This document shows positions 1-9,833 of a DNA stretch of 64,000 nucleotides, in pieces (position 1 is the stretch's first letter; each line of letters begins with the position of its first letter). A program made the translations under genes and the position numbers. Below the pieces are notes generated by a model that searched no databases, had not been told where the DNA came from, and saw only the letters and a list, made by a program, of their open reading frames with translations. Source of the DNA: Cordylochernes scorpioides (taxonomy: Eukaryota > Arthropoda > Arachnida > Pseudoscorpiones > Chernetidae). The stretch covers positions 45,632,626 to 45,696,625 of the forward strand of contig CP092879.1 of the NCBI GenBank assembly GCA_030710605.1, given 5' to 3'.

Positions 1-275
1 CTTAAACACCATTTCTGAGATTCCACCCTTCATTGTTATTGTTGTATCTTATCCCCTTGTGTAAAGATTACATGAATTCCATGAGCTCATGCTCCTCCAG
101 CTTCAGTGTAGCATATAAAAGCAGAATGATCCAATACAGTATTAGAGCTCTAAGAAGCGGCCTGGTAGAGTAAATTGGTGAAACCGCTGGGAAGGTTCAC
201 CAATGAGCCAATCCCTCCCAATAGTTTTTCATTGTAGTAAGGACAGTAGAAGTTTATTTTATGTTTAATATAAAC
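1..275 (-). repeat. LINE 3' tail plus dispersed core repeat
   Basis: On the minus strand, bases 130-1 read as the 3' tail of the LINE family whose tail is amplified at 62880-63890 (GGAGCATGA, ACTCATGGAATT, TCTTTACACAAGGGGATAAG). Bases 160-275 hold a dispersed core of about 110 bp (CTACTGTCCTTACTGCAATG ... GGTGAACCCTCCCAGCGG) that recurs at 8790-8900, 34590-34700, 45510-45620, 52555-52665 and 60118-60240. I cannot name the family of the core. Confidence 0.6.
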
Positions 276-339
276 ATTCGTGCTTTTTAATGCTTTCATT
301 TCCTATATAGATGGCACGTTATATTTCTTTATATAGATG

Positions 340-1335
340 TAACTATGGTCACCATGGCAACCCGACAATGGAGAGACATAACTATGAACATCATAGCAAC
401 CCCAAAAATAGCGAGATTCAACTATGGTCACCATGGTGACCCCAACAAAAAAAGAGATATAGCATTATAATTACAATTATATTCTCTCACAATGAGTATC
501 TTTATTATTTAAAAACGCTAGCTTTCAAGCGTTATTCGCTCTTCAACGGGCTTACAAAAATATCGACTTGATCCCACCAGAAATATTTACAAAATACCGA
601 TATCTCAGAAGAAATCAATAGATTAATTTTATAGGTTCTGGATGCCCTAAAAATTAAAATAGATATGTTCCATAAAATATTTAAAATAGTTAAATTACAA
701 ACCAATTAAAAATTTTCAGTTATAAATATCCACGCGGCGCGCGTTTGTTTTTTGTAAATATTTCTGGTGGGATCAAATCAATATTTTTGTAAGCCAGTTG
801 AAGAGCGATTAACGCTTGAAAGTTAGCGTTTTTTAAATAAAGAAGATACTCATTGTGAGAATATATTTGTAATTTTAATACTTTTTCACAATTTTATCAT
901 GAATAGATATAGCATTGTTAAACTTGCCGACCCCAATATTGGAAATTTAACTATGGTCACCATAGCAACTCTAACAATGAAGCTTCAACCATGGTCACCA
1001 TAGCAACTACAACAATAGGGATATTTAACTATGGTCACCAGGGGAACTTCAACAATGGAGGTTCAAAAAAATTTACCATGGCAACCCAACAATGGAAATT
1101 TGAATCTGGTTGCCATAGCCATCCAAACAATGGAGAGATTTAATTTTTGTCTCCTTAGCAACCCAACAATCGAGGTTTAACCATAGTTACCATGGCAACT
1201 CCAAGAATGGAGATATTTAATTATTGTCACCTTGGCAACGCCAACAATGGGGGGTTTAACTATGGTCACCATAGCAACCCCAACAATAGAGAGATTTACT
1301 ATGATCATCATGGCGACCCCAATAATGGACAATTA
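340..1335. repeat. Minisatellite with palindromic ATGGTCACCATGG core
   Basis: Units of roughly 40-50 bp read TTTAACTATGGTCACCATAG then CAACCCCAACAATGGAGA. Two or three lie at 340-450 and about eight at 930-1335. Each unit contains the near-palindrome ATGGT(C/G)ACCAT. The array is split by the foldback element at 467-904. Arm B has the same array at 44450-45430, so it predates the duplication. Confidence 0.8.
467..904. mobile_element. Foldback element with about 130-bp inverted arms
   Basis: The arms are about 470-600 and 740-895 and pair across a short AT-rich centre. A candidate 12-bp target duplication AGATATAGCATT lies at 455-466 and 905-916. Each arm carries a hairpin of the form GTTGA-AGAGCG-loop-CGCTT-GAAAG (minus strand 521-550, plus strand 794-822), one of the hammerhead-like motifs of this window. 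Arm B carries the same element. Confidence 0.75.
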
Positions 1336-1409
1336 ATACAACTTTATTGACTGCTAGTTAATGGTTACAGAAACAATTAGAATATAAATATTTAGGAAAG
1401 TATATACAA

Positions 1410-4330
1410 CAACAACAACAACAACAAAAAAGCCTTTATTCAGGGTCACTGACCCTATACAGGATTCACCAGAGGTATGCATAAGAACAAAGCAGTGAGA
1501 CAACGGAAATAGCGATATATACAGAGTAAAAAGAGAAAGAAAAAAAAAAACAAGAAAAGGAAAAAAAAATAATAATAATAAGAAAGAGGGAAGCAAGAAA
1601 TCAAAACAAAAAGAGTAGCAGTAAGAAAGTGAGGAGTGAGTATCACTTGGCCTTCTTCTGAGATATGGACTTGTGGAAACCATAAAACGCCGTAGCAATA
1701 TACTTATTCTGGGTCATATTGTCAATTATTGATGGAAGTGAAGCACAGAGTTGCCCAGTTTTGAGCATAAGGGTTCTTCTTTCTTCTTTCAGAGCAGAGC
1801 AATCAAAAATATAGTGAGTGATTTCATTTTGTAGTTTTGAATTACAGAAGGTACAAGTCGGGTCCTCACCGCAGAGCATCTTGGTGTGGTTTTCTCTAAA
1901 AAAACTTGAAAGTATTCTAACTTGTGCGAGTAGTCTTACAACTGGGAAAGGAAAATCCCCTAAAAGGTATCCCTCCGTCATGAAAGATATGTGAATGTCT
2001 TTGTAGTGAGAGTATAGCTTAGATTTATCCATTCTTGTAAGGTCGTTTTGTATAGATTGGTCTGCCGCTGTTTTTAAGAGCCCTGTAATCGCGCTCCTCA
2101 GCGTTTCAGGGTCATCACAGGAAACAAGTGCAGGGGATCCATTATCGTTAAGCAGATTAGTGAGCTTTTTAATGAAACCGATGGGTGTGCCCGAAGCATT
2201 AGAGAGTTCCCGTGTTCTATTAAAACATATACGTGGCAATCTGTCACTGCTCATATTCAACACCCGCAGCCAATACTTCAGGGTTAATTTTAAGGCTGTT
2301 ACACTCAATGAGATACGACCGGTTTCTAATCTGATTAGGTAACCTGGAGTGTATCTGGGCAGATTCAGGAACCTACGGATAAATATGTCTTGTATATTGT
2401 CCAGTAAGTCTTTATGCTCTGTTGCCCATAATGGAGCGGCATACATCAGGACAGCTCTCACTATTGTATCAAAGAGTTTGATTGATAAATTTATTGACTT
2501 TGCTTTTGATTTTATTAATATTGGGTGTGTGGCGTTAATTGCTGTAAGTGCTTTTCCTTTAAAGTAATTTGCCGGGTGAGTAGTTGTTATTGTTGGTGTC
2601 AGAGGGAATCCCAAGTATGTATATCTTGAAGTTATTGCTATGGGTTTATCATTCCAGAACCATCTATCCTTATTTGAGGGTTTACCTCCATTACGGAACA
2701 CCATAATCTTTGACTTGGACTCATTTAGTGTCATTAAGTTCTCATCGAGATATTCTTTCAGTATTTTGATCTTCTTTTGGAGGTTTATCCTGGACTCACC
2801 TATAATTGCTATGTCGTCGGCGTACAGCAATAAATGGATATCTCCAAATTCTGGCAAATTTACACTCGGCAGGTCTGAGTTATTATAAATTTCGATTAAG
2901 TCCGTGATAAATAATATAAATAGCAGTGGGGAAAGTGGTTCTCCCTGGAGGACTCCCGAGTTTATCTTAATACTTTCCGTAAATGATCCCTTCCATCTGA
3001 TAGCTATAGTTGCTTGTTCGTAGTAACTTTTGATCGTACTTATGAATTGGTAACTTATGCCTAGATTGTAAAGTTTTTTCCAAAGTAGTGAGTGGGGTAC
3101 AGTATCAAATGCCTTCCTTAGATCGACAAAAAAGACATATAGTTTTCCCCTCTTTTTTTCTTAATGATAGTTGGATTAAAGTAGTTAGTGTAAATATGTG
3201 GTCAATACATGATCTTTCTTTTCTAAATCCCGCTTGGTTTTCGGGTATAACCCTTCTTCCTTCGACCCATTCCTCCAGTCGTGATCTTAGGATTGATGTG
3301 AAAAGCTTTGATACATTGCTAATCAGTGCAATACCTCGGTAGTTGGAGGGGCTGTTCTTATAACCATTTTTAAAGATTGGGTGTATAGTGGAATTAGTCC
3401 AAATTGCTGGGTATTTTCCAGTCGTCATAACACTATTGTAGAGTTGTTTCAACAGCAGTATGTACGAATCAGGGAGTGTTTTTAATACTTCATTGGGGAT
3501 GCCATCGGGCCCGCATGCCTTGTTACTCCTCAAACCAGCTATCTCCTTGTATATGTCTGCATTGGTTATCTCTGAGTCCAATATAGGATCGTTCTGAGAA
3601 ATCACATTATGTAAATTACAAATTCTCAAATTTTTCTCTGTAGTCATTAGTTCGCGGTAAAAGTTCAGCCAGTCCTGTATAGATATTTCTCCTTGGATTA
3701 TAGATGTGCTTTTGTAGAGCGCAATAGTTTTCCAGAAGGTCTTTGAGTCTTTAGCATTTCTGAGTATTTCCTGTTTTTCATTATCAAAGCCTTTCCTTTT
3801 TAGATCCAATAAAGCGAGATATTTCTTTCTGGAAGAAGCATAACATTCTCTGTCTTCCAATCTATTTGTTTTACGATATTTCTTCAGACTTTCTTTTGCC
3901 AGTTTTTTCATATCATAGCAGTCCTTATCGAACCACGGCTTAGATTTCCTGGGGCCGCCCTTAATTGAGTAGGTTATTTTTGCAGATGACATTGCTTCCA
4001 AAATTCGCTGATTGAAAGTGTATACAAGGTCATCGGAGGCTGGTATGTTTTTTTCCCGCAATTCTTCCAGTTTCATTTTAAACATTGCGAGTCCATCGGC
4101 TGACCATCTATATCTCGTAATATTATAATCTTCCCGTTTGGTTTTTTTCTCATTGAAGTTTTGGCCTTTTATCGTTAAAACCAAAGGATGGTGGTCTGAG
4201 TACAGTTGGTCATCGACTTTGAAGTCCAGTAAAATTTGTAGTGAACCCTGTGAGAGTATGCAATAGTCAATAGTTGAAGAGCCTCTTTCGGATATGTATG
4301 TAAAATCTCCATCTTTATCACCTCTAGATC
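1410..4330 (-). mobile_element. 5'-truncated LINE insertion, 2.9 kb
   Basis: The insertion is flanked by an exact 18-bp duplication, TTAGGAAAGTATATACAA, at 1392-1409 and 4331-4348. Arm B keeps a single copy of that target (reverse-complemented at 44367-44384), so both borders are certain. The 3' end, at the low-coordinate side, is a (TTG)n tail preceded by a stem-loop GGGTCAGTGACCC at about 1443-1455. The 5' end is cut inside the endonuclease domain. A shorter copy of the same family lies at 61088-62368 and is almost identical. Confidence 0.95.
1643..4330 (-). pseudogene. LINE ORF2 (endonuclease C-terminus, RT, CCHC), frameshifted
   Basis: This encodes the replication protein of a non-LTR retrotransposon. 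The frame starts inside the APE-type endonuclease (STIDYCIL, then SDHHPLVL) and runs into reverse transcriptase (NKACGPDGIPNEVL, NYRGIALISN, QAGFRKERSCIDHIFTL). A one-base shift at about 3150-3165, in an A/G-rich run, changes frame just before FFVDLRKAFDTVPHSLLW. The second frame then runs unbroken through VLQGEPLSPLLF and YADD (about 2815-2830) to the stop at 1643. The C-terminus has a CX2CX8HX4C module (CTFCNSKLQNEITHYIFDC). The first residues of the longest open frame above 4330 come from host flank, not from the LINE. I do not assign a clade. The copy is dead through 5' truncation and the frameshift. Confidence 0.9.
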
Positions 4331-4394
4331 TTAGGAAAGTATATACAAGTAATAATATGTAAAAGATTTTCTTCATCCAGAGAGGCTCATCCCA

Positions 4395-4725
4395 CTTTGA
4401 GAGAGATCAGACAGGGAGAAGGTTTACTTGAACTCTCCCAGTTCCTTGCCCATCAAAGTTTATATATATGGGTCTTGGCAGACGTCACGGTGTCGACATC
4501 CAGATCTTGTCAGAAGACCCAGCCCTGCAGGTCAGGGGGGATGATGGTAAATGTCTCCCAGATGAGAGGCCTGATGAAGCAGCAGGACCAGTACCAGTGA
4601 ACCAGCGACAGGTCACCGAGCTCACAGGTGACTCAAGACTGTCGGGCAGAGGCTGGAAGGGGCAAGAATTAAAGAAGTTATACCTTTCAGCATATATATC
4701 TGGATTCAGACAATAACTCTTAAAG
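4395..4725 (-). pseudogene. LINE C-terminal fragment (HRYWSC type)
   Basis: Read on the minus strand in the right frame, this gives LSLVHRYWSCRFIRPLIWE and then PPDLQGWVF. These match the C-terminus of the longer LINE at 17480-18467 (LTLAHRYWSC, RPLIREAFNII, PPDLQGWLFGQG). Only the last segment of the protein and part of the 3' region survive. The arm-B copy is at 44035-44335. It is not expressed as far as can be seen. Confidence 0.7.
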
Positions 4726-4734
4726 ATATTACAG

Positions 4735-4860
4735 TGACCTTTATTGAAGACACTCAAGATAACCAAGTGTGAAAAAAATCGCCTCTTTCCTTTAAATAGA
4801 TGACCGGCGACATAAAAGACTTTCCACTTAAGTTTTATTCATCAGTATAGTCTTTATACA
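4735..4860. mobile_element. Partial MITE, CACTCATGGACAAAACTTAA family
   Basis: This is one end of a short inverted-repeat element recurring across the window (5588-6027, 12011-12233, 14519-14735, 22655-22890, 32303-32502, 42447-42897, 52062-52452). Shared internal segments are ACCTTTATTGAAGACAC and GATAACCAAGTGTGAACAA. The terminal repeat here is degenerate (CTTAAGTTTTATTCATCAG). Confidence 0.65.
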
Positions 4861-4867
4861 TAGTTTC

Positions 4868-5260
4868 GTTGCGTTATTTTCCCTTCGTTGTTAGGTGTAT
4901 TTACTATTTTTATTTTATCCAATAAAATTGGTTTTTGCTTCTTAAACTTTTCATCGTGGCTAGAGAAGGTGCAGCGACAACCAGCCGATGTTGATGTTCA
5001 GATGTTTCTCCCATCTTCTTTTGTTTGCCCATCTTTGTTTCTTCTATATAGGTGATGGTACAGTTATCACATTTGACATAGTAAATAGCTTTCTCCTTTT
5101 GATCCGGGATTACCTTTCTGGCTAGTTTGGTTATGGAGTTTCTGATAATGTTGGCTATTGCTGGAGGACTGTGAAAAAAAGATTTGAATCCCATATTTCT
5201 TCAACCTGAATGATAAGGTTTGATTTGCTGGGGTGGATGGTGTATAAAACATTTTGTTTA
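4868..5260 (-). pseudogene. Penelope-like GIY-YIG endonuclease fragment
   Basis: The minus strand encodes FRLKKYGIQIFFHSPPA, then KAIYYVKCDNCTITYIEET, and in a shifted frame HDEKFKKQKPILLDKIK. The layout matches the C-terminal GIY-YIG endonuclease of Penelope-like elements, where I expect a conserved basic stretch, VYKI-C-x2-C-x4-YIGET and a downstream HDF/ILD segment. The core is degenerate: YIGET has become YIEET. It is frameshifted near 4945. The arm-B copy is at 43218-43620 and is interrupted by a later insertion. Confidence 0.7.
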
Positions 5261-5334
5261 TATAATAGATTCACTTTTGTTTGGTTTGTTTTAAAAGAAT
5301 GCCAATGTATGTAATATAGAGGGACTACTTTTAT

Positions 5335-5575
5335 TGTAAGTACACTACATGTCTACACATCTGGAAAGCAGTTCAACTTTTGCACTTATAAGTTTGTCAT
5401 AGCTACGTTTGGTTACTTGCACTCAGTGGTGGGGGTTGGGCTTTTGCAAGAATTGGGCGCTATTTGGAGCGATTTTGTATTCAGAAAAAAAGTGCCCAAT
5501 GCGGGATTCAATCTCGATTAGTGACTGTCGAAAACCAGCAGTGTATACCACTTGTCCACAGCCCATTAGCTAAAC
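5335..5575 (-). mobile_element. Diverged tRNA-derived SINE
   Basis: It has the same body order as the standard SINE of this window, but every block is diverged: GGATTCAATCTCG as a decayed B box, AAAAAGTGCCCAATGCGGG, CACTCAGTGGTGGGGGTTGG, and ACACTACATGTCTACACATC. The arm-B copy is at 42900-43165. The tRNA head no longer has a good A box. Confidence 0.6.
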
Positions 5576-5587
5576 CTTTTAGTACAT

Positions 5588-6027
5588 ACACTCATGGACA
5601 AACTTATGGAAGTTGTAACTGTTAGCATGTATATCAGGATTCAGACATTAACTCTGAAAGATATCTTTAATTAAAAAGGCGTATACAGTAGAACCACCCT
5701 TTAGCGGACACCTCTATACAAAGGACAGTTTTCATTTGAAAAATTACCATTTTTACAATTTAGAAACTATCCGGTAAGAGGACACCTCTCCTTAAACGAC
5801 ACTTTGGCTCTGCAATTAGGTGTCCTCTACTGTATTGGATCAAAATATTGGTAAATAAATTATATTTTGATCCAATATATGCCTTTTTAATTAAAGAGAC
5901 CTTTATTGAAGACTCACGAGATAACCAAGTGTGAACAAGATTGCTCTGTCTTCTTAAAAAAAAAACATATATAGACAACTGGTGACATCAAACACCTTCC
6001 ACTTACTTAAGTTTTGTCCATAAGTGT
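5588..6027. mobile_element. MITE (CACTCATGGACAAA family) with nested pogo-like MITE
   Basis: The outer element starts ACTCATGGACAAACTTATGG and ends in the inverted form TTAAGTTTTGTCCATAAGTG. It is split at 5686-5832 by a 147-bp pogo-like MITE (ends CAGTAGAACCACC and TACTG, flanked by TA). Arm B has the same nest at 42447-42897. Confidence 0.75.
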
Positions 6028-6034
6028 AGTCTTT

Positions 6035-6140
6035 ATGCATAGTTTCATTGCGTTCTTTTTTTTTTCATAACTGTTAGTTGTATTTAGCATTGTTAGTCTT
6101 GTCAATAAAATTGGTTTGCTTCTTACACCTTTTCGATTTG
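6035..6140 (-). pseudogene. Short Penelope-like C-terminal remnant
   Basis: The minus strand carries AAGCAAACCAATTTTATTGA followed by AAATACAACTAACAG. This parallels the KKQKPILLDK...NTPNNEGK tail of the fragment at 4868-5260. It is too short for more than a family hint. The arm-B match is about 42340-42440. Confidence 0.4.
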
Positions 6141-6323
6141 TGACGATATATAAATATTTTATTCATTTCTTGATTTATTCTCTCTCTACCATGTATTGAG
6201 AGAAATTTACATTTTTCTTCATTTCTTCCCCTATTTATTTATAAAATTTCATTATAATCCTGTTATTTGTTACGATCATTCATTTAAAAGAAATTTGTGT
6301 CCTCCCGCAACTTTATATTAATA

Positions 6324-6498
6324 CAGTAGAACCTCCCTTTAGCAGACACCCCGCTAGCGGACACCTCTCCACAAAGGACAGTTTCCATTTGTAAAATTAC
6401 CATTTTTACAATTTAGCAATTCTCCGGTAAGAGGACACCTCTCCCTAAAGGACACTTTGACTCTGCAATTAGGTGTCCTTTACAGGGAGGTTCTACTA
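6324..6498. mobile_element. Pogo-like MITE, family 1
   Basis: The ends are CAGTAGAACCTCCCTTTAGC and its inverted copy (GGAGGTTCTACTATA, one base changed), with TA at the left. The body is GGACACCTCTCC...AAAGGACACTTTGACTCTGC. Other copies lie at 5686-5832, 41977-42150, 42646-42806, 47206-47386 and 56847-57021. There is no coding capacity; mobilisation by a pogo/Tigger transposase is inferred from the end sequence and the TA target. Confidence 0.85.
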
Positions 6499-6879
6499 TA
6501 ATTCAATGAAGACGTATCAATAATAGGAATATTTAGCGATAAATGTTGAAAAAAAATCAATTTTTGATATTTGTGTCCTGGGATATAAATAAGATCTAGA
6601 GAGACATGACGTCATTGTACCACCTTGATAACCTTTGCTGTCAGCGGCTGTCTCGTCGCTGAGTTTTGATGGAGGACTTTATATCGGGTAAATAAATAGA
6701 TCTCACTTAACAAACTTCAAGTTTATAAACTTATTATACAAATAGCGTGAGTTCTTTCGACTAAACACGCTCTACGTTTTCTTCGTAGATCACGAAATAC
6801 GTGGTGTCGCTGGAGACCTACTGGCGATTGTCCACCAAACTCTGCAGTGGTGGCAGATGCGCCATGTACATTGTATATA
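6499..6879. repeat. Dispersed repeat, unnamed
   Basis: There is no open frame of note. The part at 6690-6870 (CACGAAATACGTGGTGTCGC, CTCTGCAGTGGTGGCAGA) recurs at 16960-17165 and in arm B at 41600-41770, each followed by a segment resembling AAGATTTCAATAAAACTTATG. This suggests a retroposon 3' end of unknown family. Confidence 0.5.
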
Positions 6880-7056
6880 CAGTTAAACCTGTCTACAGCG
6901 CCCCCTCTAAATAGCGCCTTCCTCTCAATAGCGCCCGATTTTAAACATTAAAATGTAAACATTTTACATTGAAAGTGACCTGTCTTTAGCACCCCCTCTC
7001 TATAGCATCCTATTTTGGTGAGTTCCAAGAGGGGGCGCTATAGACAGGTTTAACTG
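6880..7056. mobile_element. Pogo-like MITE, family 2
   Basis: The ends are CAGTTAAACCTGTCTACAGC and its inverted copy, TA-flanked. The repeated inner element is GCGCCCCCTCTAAATAGCGC. Other copies are at 24412-24731, 39865-40027, 41413-41589 and 52233-52407. It is non-coding. Confidence 0.85.
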
Positions 7057-7440
7057 TAATAATTATTTTTAATTAATCATTATCATTATTGTATAAATTA
7101 ATGCACTTTTCATATATTCACAAGATTTCAATAAAACTTATGTTAATTGTCTTCCCGATTAAATGTTTTTCCGGTAATATGGTTTTAATAAATGGTATAT
7201 CTAAGAAGCGACGAGATTCTTTAAGAGATTTAAGCCCGAAACGCGTCCGTGGTTAGCTTTTCTTGATTAATCAAGAATGGGTATTTGGCCAATTCTGGAA
7301 TAATTAAAAATCAACGAGAATAGTTGATATTTATTCCGATAGATGGCGCAAGCCATCAGCAACTTTCAGTTGCACGATAAGGAGATGCCTTTTTCTAAAC
7401 TTTATTAAGTTAACGAAACGTTGATTAAGACCTGCTTCTA
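7057..7440. other. AT-rich interval without recognised feature
   Basis: It matches arm B at about 41230-41410 over its first part only. The remainder (about 7255-7440) has no partner at the expected place in B, which holds about 1.6 kb of different sequence there. No gene or element end is seen. Confidence 0.4.
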
Positions 7441-7770
7441 CTAGTTTTCTTCATAGTAATGAGTGGAGCACTGTATCGAAAACCTTTTTCAAACCCATGA
7501 AAAACATGTAGCATTTTCTTCTCTTTCGGCTTAGGGTCATTTGAATCAAGGGTAAAAGACTGAATATGTGATCTTGGCAAGATTGACCGTCTCTGAATCC
7601 TGCCAAATTACGTAGGTGAAGTACTTGTTTAAAGTAATATGGTTTTAGAGATACATTTATAAGATCGGAAATTTTGCAGGGAGGATATTGATCTAAAGAG
7701 ACAAGAGTCGCCTCTCCCGTCAAATTAGCCATAGATATGGCCCAGCCACTTTTCCAGCTAAACACCTCTT
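7440..7770 (-). pseudogene. LINE reverse transcriptase fragment
   Basis: The minus strand encodes SDLINVSLKPYYFKQVLH, then LAGFRDGQSCQDHIFSLL and [14 protein letters not shown]. This is the RT segment around the conserved NQAGFR-x-G and FDTVPHSLL blocks, related to the LINE at 1643-4330. Only about 90 codons survive. The upstream side joins a foldback element (7692-7932). The arm-B copy at 39161-39600 carries a U6 retrocopy inside this fragment. Confidence 0.75.
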
Positions 7771-7932
7771 AGCCCGAAACCATGGTTTCTAGGTGGACGC
7801 TTTTCAGTTTGCCAAAGCTGGTGTTGTGGCTTTGTCACCGACCCGAGGCCGCTAGTTTGCGGCGACGGTCAATAGATGGCGTCTGGTTTTGACGTCTATT
7901 TTGACGGGAGAGGCGACCCTTGTCTCTTTAGA
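7692..7932. mobile_element. Foldback element with GTCGCCTCTCCCGTCAAA arms
   Basis: The arms ATCTAAAGAGACAAGAGTCG...CTCCCGTCAAA and their inverse flank a GC-richer centre (GACCCGAGGCCGCTAGTTTG). Arm B has it at 38918-39237. A related element with longer arms is at 57567-58200. Confidence 0.7.
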
Positions 7933-7937
7933 TTTAT

Positions 7938-8072
7938 AAGGTTGTCCCAAAAGTTCTTTTTTTTTTTTATTATTACTTGGCGAATAATATTATTACGGCG
8001 AATGCAATAATTATACATATCGGCGAATAATATTGGTATTTCAATTTTTACGAACTTTTGGGATAACCTTGT
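7938..8072. mobile_element. Short MITE, AAGGTTGTCCCAAAAGTTC ends
   Basis: The terminal inverted repeats are AAGGTTGTCCCAAAAGTTC and GAACTTTTGGGATAACCTT, and the centre is AT-rich with repeated GGCGAATAATATT. The ends resemble short mariner-like repeats. The arm-B copy is at 38792-38915. Confidence 0.65.
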
Positions 8073-8373
8073 AATAAGTTTTCACTTCAGCCAGAGGCTG
8101 CTATGACCGGTTTGTCGGCAGGGAAAATATGGGCGCCAACACTTTCCTTATAGCTAATACATAAAAACCACGAATTTTGATAATCTTATCATTTTGTTAA
8201 TTTTATGGGTCTGGTGTGGTTGTATATGTATAGCATTGGTCTAACGTTTGTTATATATATTTGAAAACATATATAATCATATATTATCATCAGTAAAAAT
8301 CTGTAAACAAACATATTTCAATGTAAAAGAGTCAAATATACGGGTATGTACCTCTACAGACCTATAAGCTTAT

Positions 8374-8719
8374 GTTTATTTTATTTTTATTTTTATTTTT
8401 TTTTTTTTGCTTATCCCTAGTACACGTGGTACAGGTCATGATAATTATGGTGAGTAGAAGTAGGCGACTGCTTTTACTGTAAGTGCACCACATGTCTACA
8501 CATGTGAAAAGCAATTCGACTTTGCACTTACAAATGTGCCAGAGCCCCGTTTGGTTACTTGCACTCGCTGGTGGGGTTGGACTTTTGCAAGAATCGGGGG
8601 CCATTGGAGCAATTTTTTTTTTTATATATATTAGAAAAAAAGTGCCCAATGCAGGAATCGAACCCGGGTCGTAGCGGTCGAAAACCAACGGTTTAGACCA
8701 TCCTTCCACCGACCCCCCC
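8374..8719 (-). mobile_element. tRNA-derived SINE, arm-A-specific insertion
   Basis: It is flanked by an exact 10-bp duplication ATAAGCTTAT at 8364-8373 and 8720-8729. Arm B has one copy at 34768-34777, so the borders are fixed. On the minus strand the head is GGGGGGTCGGTGGAAGGATG with A-box-like GTCTAAACCG and B box GGGTTCGATTCC, and the body ends CTAGGGATAAGC. The tail is A-rich with AAAAT repeats. This is the best-defined copy of the SINE family in the window. Confidence 0.9.
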
Positions 8720-8789
8720 ATAAGCTTATAAACATAGGTTCACTAAACACCTCTAAGCTGCCGTCTTTAGAAAATACAGGATATATAAC

Positions 8790-8900
8790 AAAACCAATCC
8801 AATACAATAGTAGAGCGGTCTGGAGATTAATTTGGCGAAACCGCTGAGAGGGTTCACCACTGATGATCCAAGCCCTCTCATTCAATAACTAATATCATTG
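8790..8900 (-). repeat. Dispersed core repeat
   Basis: It is the same block as at 160-275: TTTGGCGAAACCGCTGAGAG then GGTTCACCACTGATGATCC. The arm-B counterpart is 34590-34700. The family is not identified. Confidence 0.55.
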
Positions 8901-9114
8901 CAGTAAGGTCTGTAGAGATAATATTTGATGATATTATTGAAATGAAACACATTGCCTGTAAATTTTATCGATAGATGACAATTGAATTAATAGATTTGAA
9001 ATATGTAAATTGAAATAAATTTTAGCATATATATAAAAAGTTTATTTAATTTTCGGCGAGTATAGTTAGCTAGAAGTTATACTCCTAGTTGTTCCTGTTG
9101 AAGGGCATGTTAGT

Positions 9115-9400
9115 CTAAAAGCTAGAAAAGTAAATTATACAGGAAAGGTAGCCCTGTGTGGTTACATTATTGTTGTTGTTGTTGTCGTGTCCAATGAAGA
9201 GCCTCAGATTTCCCCATGCATCTCTCTCTATCACAGCAGTCGCATTGTTCACTATATTGGGTGTGTAAAGCTGCTGCTCTGGGTCCATGTCAATTTTCTG
9301 CCAGACTGCGGCCATTGCTGGGCATGAGAATATGTGGGTAGGTGTTAGTTCCACACCAGGATAATTGTTGCATGTCTTGTAAGTTCTTGTGTGATCTGGA
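9115..9400 (-). pseudogene. LINE C-terminal fragment with CCHC-type module
   Basis: The minus strand reads MELTPTHIFSCPAMAAVWQK, QLYTPNIVNNATAVIERD. The arm-B copy (33955-34205) preserves more: YRTCNNCPGAELTPTHICSC and EDIATAVIEMHGEI. This is the short CX2CX9HX3C module at the C-terminus of some chelicerate LINEs. It is truncated on both sides. Confidence 0.65.
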
Positions 9401-9454
9401 TGTATTGGTTACATTATTGTTTTTATTAAATTGATCTTCTCTGCCTTTTTATTT

Positions 9455-9640
9455 ATCCCAGGTACACATGGTATAGACCATGGTGTGGTTAGTTAGATAC
9501 GGACTTTTACTCTAAGTACAGTAAATTGCTGCACAGGTAGAAAGCAATTCGACTTTTGCATTTACAAGATGTCAAAGTCAGATTTTTAACTTGCACTCAT
9601 TTGTGGAGTTGAATTTTGGCAAGAATCGATCAAAAGATGG
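9455..9640 (-). mobile_element. SINE-related fragment
   Basis: GTACACATGGTATAGACCATG, TAAATTGCTGCACAGGTAG and TTGCACTCATTTGTGGAGTT follow the SINE body order but are diverged. Arm-B counterparts lie at 33580-33750 and 34425-34540. The tRNA head is missing. Confidence 0.5.
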
Positions 9641-9833
9641 TTCTTTACGCCTATAATGACTTGAGATATGATATTTCTATCTGAAAACGCATCAGCCAAT
9701 TGAAAATCTGTAACAACATCCTAAAAATGTCGTCAGACTTAGTTATCAGTTTGTGACAGATTTTTGTCATCTACTGGATGGACAGATTGACAATATTTTA
9801 CTTTACAAACCAAAGCACCAGTGTTGCTACAAT

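Noticed and set aside
1354-1698. 114-codon minus frame rich in Phe and Leu (and the copy at 61143-61385)
   Set aside because: It is the low-complexity 3' UTR of the LINE (AAGAAAAAAAA runs) read in frame.
8371-8719. Functional tRNA gene at the SINE head
   Set aside because: The B box is good, but the anticodon arm and acceptor do not fold into a standard tRNA, and the body is a dispersed SINE with target duplications.
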